From Wandonia sp964447015 (GTDB lineage: Bacteria > Bacteroidota > Bacteroidia > Flavobacteriales_D > Crocinitomicaceae): a DNA stretch of 21,681 nt. A program made the translations under genes and the position numbers. Under the pieces are notes generated by a model. That model did no database searches. It was not told the DNA's origin and saw nothing but the letters and a program-made list of their open reading frames with translations. This document shows, one piece after another, positions 1 to 7,731 of the stretch (the stretch's first letter is position 1; each line of letters opens with the position of its first letter). The stretch spans positions 1 to 21,681 of the forward strand of contig CAYUQU010000057.1 in assembly GCA_964447015.1 (NCBI GenBank), in the 5' to 3' direction.

Positions 1-504
1 CATAAAGGACTTTATTGGAGTAAAATTGCAGGAACTGAAGGCGCTATTACTGTTGAGCCTGATGAAGATTATGTTATTCCTTTCGGAAAAGCACGCGTGG
101 TGCAAGAAGCTGATCAAGAGAAAATCAATAATGGCGAGTCGTGCGTGATTATCACCTACGGAATGGGTGTGTATTGGAGTATAAGCGCTGCAAAAAACTT
201 CCCAGGTCAAGTTGAAATTATTGATTTAAGGACGTTGAACCCAATTGACACGGAAACGATGTACAAGGTTACACGTAAACACGGAAAATGTTTGTTGGTA
301 ACAGAAGAATCAAAAGAAGCCAGTTTTACTCTCGGACTAGCAGGGCGGATTCAAGAAAATTGTTTCGAAGCACTTGATGCACCAATTAAAATCGTAGGAT
401 CTATAGATACACCTGCAATTCCACTTAACTCAATTCTGGAGGCAGAATTATTGCCTAATGCGGATAAGGTGGAGAAGGTGCTAGGGGAGTTATTGGGGTA
501 TTAG
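1..504 (+). CDS. 2-oxoacid dehydrogenase E1 component, C-terminal fragment (partial, 5' end outside window)
   Basis: The frame is open from base 1 and ends at TAG 502-504, giving about 167 residues of the C-terminus. The visible part is a transketolase C-terminal (transketolase_C) domain. Its signs are a segment reading ITYGMGVYWS, then VEIIDLRTLNPID, then LLVTEESKEASFT, all typical of the E1-beta half of branched-chain 2-oxoacid or pyruvate dehydrogenases. In Bacteroidota this half is often fused behind an E1-alpha half in one long protein, and the sequence resembles that branched-chain type. The fusion itself lies outside the window and is inference. The enzyme decarboxylates a 2-oxoacid using thiamine diphosphate and passes the acyl group to E2 lipoate. 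This C-terminal domain contributes to subunit interaction and lipoyl-domain docking, and the ThDP-binding part is not visible. An internal ATG is not present before residue 33, so any annotated start inside the window would be artificial. Confidence 0.85.
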   Translation, partial: HKGLYWSKIAGTEGAITVEPDEDYVIPFGKARVVQEADQEKINNGESCVIITYGMGVYWSISAAKNFPGQVEIIDLRTLNPIDTETMYKVTRKHGKCLLVTEESKEASFTLGLAGRIQENCFEALDAPIKIVGSIDTPAIPLNSILEAELLPNADKVEKVLGELLGY

Positions 505-540
505 GGAGTTTTTTGTCCTTGTACTTTAAATTCAATAGAT

Positions 541-605
541 TTCATTCATCGCAAAAATTGCGGTGAATAATTGGTGTAATCGTTGCATATTTTGCGGTGA
601 ATGAA
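541..605. repeat. Nested inverted repeats in the E1-lpxD intergenic region
   Basis: The 252-base gap 505-756 has no credible gene. Arms 541-556 (TTCATTCATCGCAAAA) and 590-605 (TTTTGCGGTGAATGAA) are complementary over 16 bases, with one T-G position that can pair as G-U in RNA. The same left arm can instead fold with 558-568 into an 11-bp hairpin with a 3-nt loop (arms 544-554 and 558-568). The right arms share GCGGTGAAT as a direct repeat at 560-568 and 594-602. No T-run follows, so this is not a classical intrinsic terminator. It could be an RNA switch, a processed 3' end of the E1 transcript, or a small decayed repeat. I see no other structure in 606-756. Confidence 0.55.
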
Positions 606-756
606 GTACAGCCTTTGAACTGACCAAATTGTGATTTTCCTGTTCAGATTTTTAACCTATTTCCCATAATCAACATTTCGCATTGAATAACTATTCTCTG
701 TACTCTAGAATGACTCGTAGATAGGCTGTAACTTTATAGAGTAATTAATATAAAGT

Positions 757-1683
757 ATGAAGCTTGCAAAATCCGCGACATTAAAAGAAATTGCTGAATT
801 TTTAAATTGCCCTTTTGTTGGAGACCCAAATCATGTGATAACGGGAATCAATGAAATTCACAAAGTTGAGCCAGGAGATATTGTTTTTGTTGACTTTGAG
901 AAATATTACAATAAAGCTCTTCAAAGTGCGGCAACAACAATTTTGATTGACAAAGAAGTTGAATGTCCTGAAGGAAAAGGCTTACTGATTAGTGAGCAAC
1001 CTTTTGACGATTTCAATAAATTGACTCGCCATTTTAATGCGGAGCGAATTTCAACTGAAAGTTCAATTTCAAATGCAACTATTCATGAATCAACAATCAT
1101 TGCTCCTAATGTGACAATTGGTGAGAATGTCAGAATAGGAAAGAATTGTATTATTCACCCCGGTGCGGTAATTCAACAAGACACAATAATTGGAGACAAT
1201 GTAACCATAGGCCCGAATACGGTAATTGGTCACTACGCATTCTATTACAAGAAAAAAACGGATGGTTTTCATCGTATGCATTCATGCGGACGAACATTGA
1301 TAGGTGATAATGTGGAAATAGGTGCTTTATGTACTATTGATAGAGGAGTATCAGGTGATACGATAATCGGAAAAGGAACTAAAATCGATAATCAGGTGCA
1401 TATTGGTCACGATACAGTTGTGGGTGAGAATTGCTTATTCGCCGCAAATGTGGGTGTTGCGGGATGTGTAATTATTAAAGATCGTGTAACGCTTTGGGGT
1501 CAAGTTGGAGTTGCTTCTGACATTGTGATAGGCGAGGGAGCAGTAGTCTTAGCTCAATCGGGATTAAATAAAAGCTTGGAAGGCGGTAAAACCTATTTTG
1601 GTACACCAGCTGGAGAAGCACGATTGAAATTTAGAGAATTAGCAGCGATAAAAAGAATTCCTGAAATTTTAGAAAATTTATAG
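757..1683 (+). CDS. lpxD: LpxD-family UDP-3-O-acylglucosamine N-acyltransferase
   Basis: Protein of 308 residues. Residues 1-100 form an LpxD-type N-terminal domain. About 105-270 is a left-handed beta-helix of hexapeptide repeats (runs such as VTIGENVRIGKNCIIHPGAV). The LpxD hallmark CTIDRG is at 192-197, and the region with the presumed catalytic histidine reads HIGHD at 215-219 (His218). LpxD transfers a 3-hydroxyacyl chain from acyl-ACP to UDP-3-O-acylglucosamine, the third step of lipid A synthesis, in the cytosol. The protein is somewhat shorter than the usual 330-350 residues. Many Bacteroidota carry both a full LpxD and a shorter paralogue, so this may be the paralogue, with a related acyl transfer rather than the canonical step. 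The start ATG at 757 fits the family N-terminus. The next gene begins 2 nt after the stop, suggesting co-transcription. Confidence 0.85.
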   Translation: MKLAKSATLKEIAEFLNCPFVGDPNHVITGINEIHKVEPGDIVFVDFEKYYNKALQSAATTILIDKEVECPEGKGLLISEQPFDDFNKLTRHFNAERISTESSISNATIHESTIIAPNVTIGENVRIGKNCIIHPGAVIQQDTIIGDNVTIGPNTVIGHYAFYYKKKTDGFHRMHSCGRTLIGDNVEIGALCTIDRGVSGDTIIGKGTKIDNQVHIGHDTVVGENCLFAANVGVAGCVIIKDRVTLWGQVGVASDIVIGEGAVVLAQSGLNKSLEGGKTYFGTPAGEARLKFRELAAIKRIPEILENL

Positions 1684-1685
1684 AT

Positions 1686-2918
1686 ATGCCCGAAGCATTA
1701 GTAAGTCATTTAGAAGAAAAAGTGCAGTTCAGTGATTTGAAGCTGTACTCACTTCTGGAACTTACTACGGCCATAAATTCGAACGAATCTGTAGAACAAC
1801 TTTTGCGCATTTACGAGTACATTTTGCACGAACAGTTAGGATTGACTAAATTCTTGCTAATTGTAAATCATCACGAGTGGAAAATCATGCTTAAAGTTGG
1901 CTACAAAGGTCGATTGAAAGGTTTGGACATCAATAATCACTTGATGCGTTTTGATGATATTACGGTAATCGAATCATCGCATGTCGAGGCCTTGAATGAC
2001 TTTGATGTGATTATACCTGTTTCTCACAAAGAAAAGAAATTGGCTTTTTTATTGGTTGGAGAAGTCAAAGCTGATACACTCAGACTTAAAGAGACTGTCA
2101 ATCACATGAGTTTTCTCCAAACGCTAACGAACATTATTGTTGTGGCAATTGAGAATAAGCGAATGGCTAATGAAGGACTAAAGCAAGCTCGTTTGAAGAA
2201 GGAGCTTGAAGTTGCATCTGAAATGCAAAAATTACTATTTCCATCTGATTTACCCACAAACAAAGAAATGGATGTGGCAGCAAAGTATAAAGCACGACAT
2301 GAGGTAGGAGGGGATTATTATGATTTTTTCCCTATTTCTGATGACGAGTATATCATTTGCATAGGCGACGTTTCGGGAAAAGGAATAGCAGCAGCTTTGC
2401 TAATGGCTAATTTTCAAGCAACTTTAAGAGCATTAGCAACTTATCAGCGTTTTGAATTAGAGTATTTGGTGCAAGAGCTTAACCGTGTGGTGTATAGAAA
2501 TGCAAAAGGCGAAAAATTCATTACATTTTTCATTGCCGAATACAATGTCAAGACACGAAAACTGAAATATATTAACGCAGGACACAACCACCCATTTATA
2601 ACCAATGGACGTGATTACCAATTCTTAGATAAAGGTTCGATAGGTTTAGGTATGTTTGATGAATTACCGTTTATTAATCAAGACATTATTTCATTAGCCA
2701 AAAACACCACATTGGTGCTTTATACAGATGGAGTAGTGGAATTGGAGAATGAATATCAGGAAGCATTTGAAATTGAACGAGTTATTAAGGTGATTCACAG
2801 CTTTTACCCACTAAAAACGGATGACCTCAATAATTTGGTATTCTCTAAATTAGACGAGTGGAAAGGCCCAGCCAAATACGCAGACGATACCGCAATCTTT
2901 ACTTGTCGTTTTTTCTAG
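1686..2918 (+). CDS. RsbU/SpoIIE-type PP2C protein phosphatase with N-terminal GAF-like region
   Basis: Protein of 410 residues. Residues about 15-160 look like a degenerate GAF-type sensor. A short helical linker at 160-185 ends in the ASEMQKLLFP segment that typically precedes SpoIIE domains. The phosphatase domain is complete and its metal-binding motifs are intact: GGDYYDF 208-214, GDVSGKG 227-233, NAGHN 297-301, YTDGV 346-350 and DDTA 400-403. Such enzymes dephosphorylate serine or threonine on anti-sigma-factor antagonists (STAS proteins) in partner-switching pathways. No kinase or STAS partner lies in the window, so the target is unknown. The ATG lies 2 nt after the lpxD-family stop, so translation is probably coupled. 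No transmembrane helix is evident, which suggests a cytosolic protein. Confidence 0.88.
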   Translation: MPEALVSHLEEKVQFSDLKLYSLLELTTAINSNESVEQLLRIYEYILHEQLGLTKFLLIVNHHEWKIMLKVGYKGRLKGLDINNHLMRFDDITVIESSHVEALNDFDVIIPVSHKEKKLAFLLVGEVKADTLRLKETVNHMSFLQTLTNIIVVAIENKRMANEGLKQARLKKELEVASEMQKLLFPSDLPTNKEMDVAAKYKARHEVGGDYYDFFPISDDEYIICIGDVSGKGIAAALLMANFQATLRALATYQRFELEYLVQELNRVVYRNAKGEKFITFFIAEYNVKTRKLKYINAGHNHPFITNGRDYQFLDKGSIGLGMFDELPFINQDIISLAKNTTLVLYTDGVVELENEYQEAFEIERVIKVIHSFYPLKTDDLNNLVFSKLDEWKGPAKYADDTAIFTCRFF

Positions 2919-2920
2919 AA

Positions 2921-2946
2921 ACAAAAAAAGCGGCCAATGACCGCTT
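2921..2946 (-). terminator. Intrinsic terminator for the minus-strand tilS/pabB run
   Basis: On the minus strand the arms AAGCGG (complement of 2941-2946) and CCGCTT (complement of 2928-2933) form a 6-bp stem, followed by a T7 run (the A-run 2922-2929 read in reverse; part of it extends the stem). It lies 22 nt past the stop of the 97-residue gene. It also sits 10 nt after the convergent phosphatase stop. The plus strand lacks a following T-run, so termination is expected mainly for minus-strand transcription. Confidence 0.75.
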
Positions 2947-2968
2947 AATCCAATTGTATTTTATAAAT

Positions 2969-3262
2969 CTATATAAAACGAATATCTAAAATTCTGGATA
3001 TTGGCAACCAAACACCGCCCTTAAGACATATGTACTTACCACCTGAAGCCCAAATTGTCGTTTCCACACGTTTCAATCCTTCATCATCTCTAAAGATGAT
3101 AGCGACCTTTCCGTGGTGAATATTTCCGAGCTTAGTAGCCTCAACGAGTTTAGCCATTAAATCGGGTATTTGCTCTATTTCAACAGCTTTCTTAAAGCTT
3201 AATTCCGGAATCTGTTCCTTCTGAATCAGTACCGGAGCATCTGTTAGTATTTCTTTCTGCAT
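2969..3262 (-). CDS. Small conserved Bacteroidota protein of unknown function (97 aa)
   Basis: The product has 97 residues with no signal peptide or membrane helix. The C-terminal half (about 50-97) is rich in beta strands. It contains a pattern I associate with a widespread but unnamed Bacteroidota family: a V-E-T-T-x-W segment at 66-71, followed by KYICLKGG and a final IPI/LPISRI-like strand. The N-terminal half is predicted helical and carries ELSFKKAVEIEQIPDL. No catalytic motif is visible and I do not assign a function. The gene starts 36 nt after the tilS stop on the same strand and is followed by a terminator, so it is probably the last gene of the pabB-tilS run. The alternating I/V and charged residues near the end look like a small beta sheet. 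Confidence 0.75.
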   Translation of the reverse strand: MQKEILTDAPVLIQKEQIPELSFKKAVEIEQIPDLMAKLVEATKLGNIHHGKVAIIFRDDEGLKRVETTIWASGGKYICLKGGVWLPISRILDIRFI

Positions 3263-3298
3263 GGCTAAAATATTATTAATCGAAATATTAAGGTACGG

Positions 3299-4627
3299 TT
3301 ATTTTTTAATTACAGCAAATTTTTTGATTAAAATATTCAAAAAAATCATTTCACTGTCATTTTCATGAGTAACTGATAGTGTTTGAAATTTGCGGTTCAA
3401 ATCGATGAGTTGGATGGGTTTCTGATTATATGTGAGAATTAACTGTTTCCTTCTTTCAAAATGACTTTTTTTCAAATCATTCATGATTTTTTTAATCATC
3501 CTGTTTTGTTTATGAGATGGAGAGTGAATCTGGTCTCCTGCAACAATATTTCGAATGGAATAAAGGTCAATTTCATCTTTATTGATAGGATATGAAACGC
3601 ATAATTCACTGTTGTTTTTCTCTTTGTCTAGCGAAATTTTGAGGTTAGAAAATAGAAGTGCTGATTTGTTTAATTTGTTGAGAGTAAGTTGTTTAAAGTT
3701 ATCTAATTTATGTTGCCCAAACCAAAGTCCTCCTTTTTCCTTTAAGACATAAAAATTATCAGATTCAACAAAAGCACCAATTTCAGCATTGTTGAAAATA
3801 TGTTCGATATCGGATTGCAGAATGGTGCTTTTCATCCATTTCACCAAGAATAACTCTTTGAAAATAGTGAGTTGATTGAGCCAAAATTCGTTGGACACAA
3901 AAAACTCATCTCGACACGTTAATTCGGAGAACAAGTGGTCTATTTGAGAATTAATTTCAGTTTTCAGTTGATTAATTTCGTTTAAAACTTTGTCAATTCC
4001 GCTTTCAGTTCGTTTGTCGGCTTGTTTCATTGCCGGTAAAATGATGTTGCGAATTTTATTGCGAGTATAATTGTTTTCAGCGTTGCTGTGATCCTCTCTC
4101 CAAGCTAATTTTACTTCTTGGGCATAGAGAATGATTTCCGATTTAGTTAAATTCAACAAGGGTCTGTAATAGCCTTTTCGTGCCTGTTGAATTCCAGATA
4201 AATCACTAAGTTTTCCAGAACTCATTAGTTTTAAGAGTAATTGTTCTCGATTATCGTCTTTGTGATGCGCCGTGCAAACAATTGAATTTGAGTGTTCAAC
4301 TAATAATTTTTCAAACCATTCATAACGTAACTCCCTTGCTGTTTCCTGTGTAGTTTTTTTTCTAAGCTCTTGCTCGTTTTTTGTATCAAAAGAAATTGTT
4401 TCAAATTCAATGTTTCTTGAAGCGCAAAATGAACGCACAAATTCAGCGTCTTTTGTGGATTCATCGCCTCTTAATTGGTAATTGCAATGCAAGACATGAA
4501 TGTTAAAATTGGCTTTATGAAGGAGGTCAACCAATACAATAGAATCTACTCCGCCACTGCAAGCCACGAAAATTGTAGAATAAGTTTCAAGATATTCCCA
4601 ACTAGATTGCAATTGAGCACTATTCAT
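3299..4627 (-). CDS. tilS: tRNA(Ile)-lysidine synthase TilS
   Basis: Protein of 442 residues. TilS attaches lysine to C34 of the CAU-anticodon tRNA-Ile with ATP, so that it reads AUA codons and is charged with isoleucine. The N-terminal PP-loop ATPase domain is clear: SGGVDS at 24-29 binds ATP, followed by HCNYQLRGDES (47-57), TAHHKDDN (119-126), WREDHSN (176-182) and YTRNKIR (187-193), all family signatures. The C-terminal half is long and quite divergent. The usual GD-x-F-x-P and RFKV-type motifs of the TilS C-terminal domain are only vaguely recognisable around 359-420 (GDQIHSPSHKQ and the later DLNRKFQTLSV). The ATG at 4627 overlaps the end of pabB by 8 nt, which implies translational coupling. 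The enzyme is essential in most bacteria, so the odd C-terminus probably reflects lineage divergence rather than decay. Confidence 0.92.
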   Translation of the reverse strand: MNSAQLQSSWEYLETYSTIFVACSGGVDSIVLVDLLHKANFNIHVLHCNYQLRGDESTKDAEFVRSFCASRNIEFETISFDTKNEQELRKKTTQETARELRYEWFEKLLVEHSNSIVCTAHHKDDNREQLLLKLMSSGKLSDLSGIQQARKGYYRPLLNLTKSEIILYAQEVKLAWREDHSNAENNYTRNKIRNIILPAMKQADKRTESGIDKVLNEINQLKTEINSQIDHLFSELTCRDEFFVSNEFWLNQLTIFKELFLVKWMKSTILQSDIEHIFNNAEIGAFVESDNFYVLKEKGGLWFGQHKLDNFKQLTLNKLNKSALLFSNLKISLDKEKNNSELCVSYPINKDEIDLYSIRNIVAGDQIHSPSHKQNRMIKKIMNDLKKSHFERRKQLILTYNQKPIQLIDLNRKFQTLSVTHENDSEMIFLNILIKKFAVIKK

Positions 4628-5807
4628 TCAATCCAGATAAAATTCGTTCTACTTTAATCTGACATTCTTTATATTCACTTTCCGCATCAGCCAAATCAGT
4701 AATCGCGCCTCCAACAGGACAGCAGATGTAACCATTCTCCTCATTGTAGATAATTGAGCGAATAACTACGTTTAAGTCAAAATTACCTTTAGGTTGTATT
4801 AAGCCCACAGAGCCTGAGTACCAACCGCGCTTAAAATCTTCAAGTTGTTCAATAATTTGCATTGCGCTGACTTTTGGTGCCCCAGTCATAGATCCCATAG
4901 GGAAAGAGGCTTTAAGGATTTCTGAAAATGTGATATCTTCTTTAAGTGTACAAGAAATAGTTGATATCATCTGGTGAACGGTCTCAAACGAGTAAACGCC
5001 AAATAATTCGTCCACTTTCACAGTTCCAGGAATGGCAATTTTGGCTAAATCATTGCGTACAAGATCTACAATCATGACATTTTCGGCACGTTCTTTTACA
5101 TCATTTTGCAGTTCTGATTTTAATCTCTCATCTTCTTCTGCTGTCAAACCACGTTTTCTAGTTCCTTTGATGGGTTGAGAGATCATCATGTGGCCTACAC
5201 GTTTGATATAGCGCTCAGGACTTGCACCGATCATTTTCCAGTGCTTCCAATCTACAAAAACCGAGAATGGAGCCTTAGTATTGCGATTGATTCGTTTGTA
5301 AACTGCCAAATAATCAAATGGAGCAATTGAGAATGCCTCCATTGGTTGGCAATAATTTATTTCATAGATATCACCTTGTTGAATGTGGCTTTTAGCGGTA
5401 TTGAATTTTTCTATGTATTGTTCTTTACTCAATTTTGGTTTTAACTCGAAGTTGAAGGAATTGTCAGCTGGCTCTTGCATTATTTCGAGTAAAACATCCG
5501 TTCTGCTAGGTCCTAAAACCAAGTCCGCGACATTGTCTCGAATATGATAAACCGTTTCGGGAACGATTAGTGCAATTTCAGGAGTTTTGAGATAATCCGT
5601 ATTTTCGGAAGATAATTTTTCGATGCTATTTTTGGCATCATAACCAATAATAGAAACTACGTAATCTTTAGTGTATTTTTCGAGAAAGGAATCTACTTTT
5701 TCCCATTCAATCTTATCGAAGTAAACCAACTCATCTGACGAGCCTATGCACAACCAAGATTCATCGTTGTTCGAGTTCAGGAAGAATATGCTTTGTTTTT
5801 TATCCAT
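4620..5807 (-). CDS. pabB: Aminodeoxychorismate synthase component I (PabB; chorismate-binding enzyme)
   Basis: Protein of 395 residues with a full chorismate-binding domain. It has GDIYEINYCQ (145-154), GASPERY (194-200), PIKGTRKRG (212-220), ENVMIVDLVRNDL (242-254), and the C-terminal SFPMGSMTGAPK (301-312) and DAESEYKE (374-381) signatures. The lysine in PIKGT (Lys214) is the feature that separates PabB-type enzymes from TrpE, where the motif is PIAGT. It should therefore make 4-amino-4-deoxychorismate for folate synthesis, with ammonia from a PabA glutaminase not present in this window. It is shorter than E. coli PabB (about 450 aa) because its N-terminal region is compact. The stop overlaps the tilS start. 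The gene starts 51 nt after the PaaY-like gene on the same strand. Confidence 0.9.
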   Translation of the reverse strand: MDKKQSIFFLNSNNDESWLCIGSSDELVYFDKIEWEKVDSFLEKYTKDYVVSIIGYDAKNSIEKLSSENTDYLKTPEIALIVPETVYHIRDNVADLVLGPSRTDVLLEIMQEPADNSFNFELKPKLSKEQYIEKFNTAKSHIQQGDIYEINYCQPMEAFSIAPFDYLAVYKRINRNTKAPFSVFVDWKHWKMIGASPERYIKRVGHMMISQPIKGTRKRGLTAEEDERLKSELQNDVKERAENVMIVDLVRNDLAKIAIPGTVKVDELFGVYSFETVHQMISTISCTLKEDITFSEILKASFPMGSMTGAPKVSAMQIIEQLEDFKRGWYSGSVGLIQPKGNFDLNVVIRSIIYNEENGYICCPVGGAITDLADAESEYKECQIKVERILSGLNE

Positions 5808-5858
5808 ATCCTTTACGAAGTTAACAATATTCCGATTGCTTCAAAATCAATACTGAGC

Positions 5859-6467
5859 TTATTTTGATTCATTTTTCACCTTCTCCCAAGTGGAAAACAT
5901 AGCCTCTTGAGAAGGTCTATTTGGTTCTACTTCTCTCAACGGTTCACAAGGTCGTAGTGTTTCATAACATTCATGTGGAAGTTCTTGATAAAGTTTTGTA
6001 CCCATTGATTTCCATTTCATCATCTCGTCACTCACCTCTTTTATAATTTTTGCTGGGTTCCCAACCACGAGACTCCTTGTCGGAATGTGCATTTTCGCTG
6101 GTACAAAACACAGCGCACCAATGATGCATTCATCCTCAATAATTGCATCGTCCATTACAACACTATTCATTCCAATAAGACAATTTTTTCCAATTGTGCC
6201 GCCATGTATAATTGCGCCATGACCTATATGAGCTGCTTTTTTTAGTAGTACCGTTGTTCCAGGAAACATGTGAATAGTACAATTTTCTTGCACATTACAA
6301 CCATCCTCAATAATTATTTGCCCCCAATCACCGCGCAATGCAGCACCAGGTCCTATGTATACATGTTTCCCGATAATTACATTCCCGGTCACCGCAGCAT
6401 TTGGATGAATAAATGCTGTTTCGTGTATCACAGGACGAAATCCATTGAATTCAAAAATATTCGGCAT
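5859..6467 (-). CDS. paaY: PaaY-like gamma-carbonic-anhydrase-fold protein
   Basis: Protein of 202 residues. The left-handed beta-helix of hexapeptide repeats spans about 10-140. Gamma-CA signatures are present: ALRGDWG (43-49), NVQENCTIH (58-66), and the metal-ligand cluster AHIGHGAIIHGG (79-90), giving His66, His83 and His88 as likely metal ligands. The C-terminal extension (145-202) contains CYETLRP..EPLREVEPNRP, which matches the PaaY/CaiE subgroup rather than general gamma carbonic anhydrases. PaaY is reported as a thioesterase that removes a dead-end product of phenylacetate catabolism, while other members have weak carbonic anhydrase activity, so the exact activity here is inference. 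It is divergent from tag (60 bp apart) and may head the pabB-tilS run. A PaaJ-type thiolase and a hotdog thioesterase lie within 5 kb. Confidence 0.75.
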   Translation of the reverse strand: MPNIFEFNGFRPVIHETAFIHPNAAVTGNVIIGKHVYIGPGAALRGDWGQIIIEDGCNVQENCTIHMFPGTTVLLKKAAHIGHGAIIHGGTIGKNCLIGMNSVVMDDAIIEDECIIGALCFVPAKMHIPTRSLVVGNPAKIIKEVSDEMMKWKSMGTKLYQELPHECYETLRPCEPLREVEPNRPSQEAMFSTWEKVKNESK

Positions 6468-6528
6468 ATTAATTCGTTTTACTAACTAAAATGACGTTTT
6501 TTGCGTCTTTGATGTAAAATTAAGAAAA

Positions 6529-7077
6529 ATGCTGACGGGTTACTGTAAATATTGTGTGGATTTGCCAAAAGATAATGTGCATCGCATTTATCATGATACA
6601 CAATATGGTTTCCCGCTGAAAGATGATAATGAATTGTATGGTCGATTGATTTTAGAGATTAATCAAGCAGGACTTTCGTGGAATACAATTTTAAATAAAG
6701 AGCATAACTTTCGGAAGGCTTACTCAAATTTCGATTTTCGGAAAGTAGCAAAGTATTCGACTACGGATCGCGAGAGGTTGTTGAATGACGCGGGAATAAT
6801 TCGCAATCGACTTAAAGTAGATGCAGCTATTTTTAATGCGCAGAAAGTTGTATCTTTATGTGATGAACATGGTTCGTTTTACACTTGGCTTGAATCAAAA
6901 CATCCTTTGAGTAAGGCAGAGTGGGTTAAGCTATTTAAAAAGGAGTTTAAGTTCACTGGTGGAGAGATAGTAGGTGAGTTCTTAATGAGCATAGGTTTTT
7001 TAGAAGGGGCTCATTGTGAGTCTTGCACGGTTTTTGATGAAATAAATAAAAAAATACCAAAATGGTTAGATACATAG
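6529..7077 (+). CDS. tag: DNA-3-methyladenine glycosylase I (Tag)
   Basis: Protein of 182 residues, close to the usual 185-190. It excises 3-methyladenine from alkylated DNA, starting base excision repair. The zinc site is preserved with E. coli spacing: Cys9 and His22 (13 apart, as Cys4/His17) and His162 and Cys166 (H-x3-C, as His175/Cys179). The lesion-recognition region LEINQAGLSW (42-51) includes the conserved glutamate (Glu43), and GIIRNRLKV (89-97) is the helix-hairpin region. One variation is YHDTQYG at 21-27, where the family usually has YHDxEWG, so the recognition-pocket tryptophan is replaced by tyrosine. The 16-nt overlap with the downstream gene suggests translational coupling. 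Confidence 0.93.
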   Translation: MLTGYCKYCVDLPKDNVHRIYHDTQYGFPLKDDNELYGRLILEINQAGLSWNTILNKEHNFRKAYSNFDFRKVAKYSTTDRERLLNDAGIIRNRLKVDAAIFNAQKVVSLCDEHGSFYTWLESKHPLSKAEWVKLFKKEFKFTGGEIVGEFLMSIGFLEGAHCESCTVFDEINKKIPKWLDT

Positions 7078-7721
7078 TTTTTACGGTTTTGTTTATTAGC
7101 TCTGGGTTGCTTTACGGACAGTCCACGACAGGTAGGTCTTATGGGGTTGGTGGTAGTTTTGATATGTTAAATCCAGTAAACACTGGTTTTTATATGCCAG
7201 GTATATCGGCTTTTGTTGAATTGCCAAAAAATGAATCAATTGTTCCTTATGGTAAGTTAGGTTATTTTTTACCTCTAAATATTGATAGTCCGGAAGGGGC
7301 TGTTCTCATTGCAATTGATCCGATGACAAATCCGTACTCATCTACTGCACCTTTGAGTACCAGAATAAATACAATTTCACTTGAAGGTGGTACAAGGTAT
7401 TATTTGGGAAATGATTATGATATAGGTATTGCCGCTTTATTGGAAACAAAATTTAGGCTTCTCGTATCGCCATATAAAGAAGTTGTAGGTGATTATGACA
7501 GAGACAAATATGAATTAGACCCTGTTGCTAATTATGGCGAGAGCGCTACGTCAATAACACTTTATATAGGTTTTGGCGGCGGTATTAAATATTCTCAACC
7601 ATGGGGAACAATTTTTACGACAGCTGGATTAGATTTACTAATTCTAGGTAATGTGGCGACGCCAGCGACATCATTTATGATGTTCTCAATGCAAATTGGT
7701 TACAGAAGAGATTTCTATTAG
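7062..7721 (+). CDS. Secreted beta-barrel-like protein of unknown function
   Basis: Protein of 219 residues. A cleavable signal peptide is clear at residues 1-20 (MVRYIVFTVLFISSGLLYGQ), with a Q just after the likely cut, typical of Bacteroidota. The mature part alternates polar and hydrophobic residues with glycine and aromatic residues and ends in strand-like FSMQIGYRRDFY, the C-terminal pattern of outer-membrane beta-barrels. I do not recognise a named family, and a small porin-like or OmpW/OmpA-fold barrel is the closest description. The ATG overlaps the tag stop by 16 nt, so translation may be coupled even though the functions look unrelated. It is convergent with the channel gene, 10 nt apart, and no terminator is visible between them. 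Confidence 0.75.
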   Translation: MVRYIVFTVLFISSGLLYGQSTTGRSYGVGGSFDMLNPVNTGFYMPGISAFVELPKNESIVPYGKLGYFLPLNIDSPEGAVLIAIDPMTNPYSSTAPLSTRINTISLEGGTRYYLGNDYDIGIAALLETKFRLLVSPYKEVVGDYDRDKYELDPVANYGESATSITLYIGFGGGIKYSQPWGTIFTTAGLDLLILGNVATPATSFMMFSMQIGYRRDFY

Positions 7722-7731
7722 ATTGGAAACG

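Noticed and set aside
6493..6507. Small inverted repeat GACG/CGTC between the PaaY-like gene and tag
   Set aside because: Only 4 bp of stem with a 7-nt loop; too weak to call a regulatory site.
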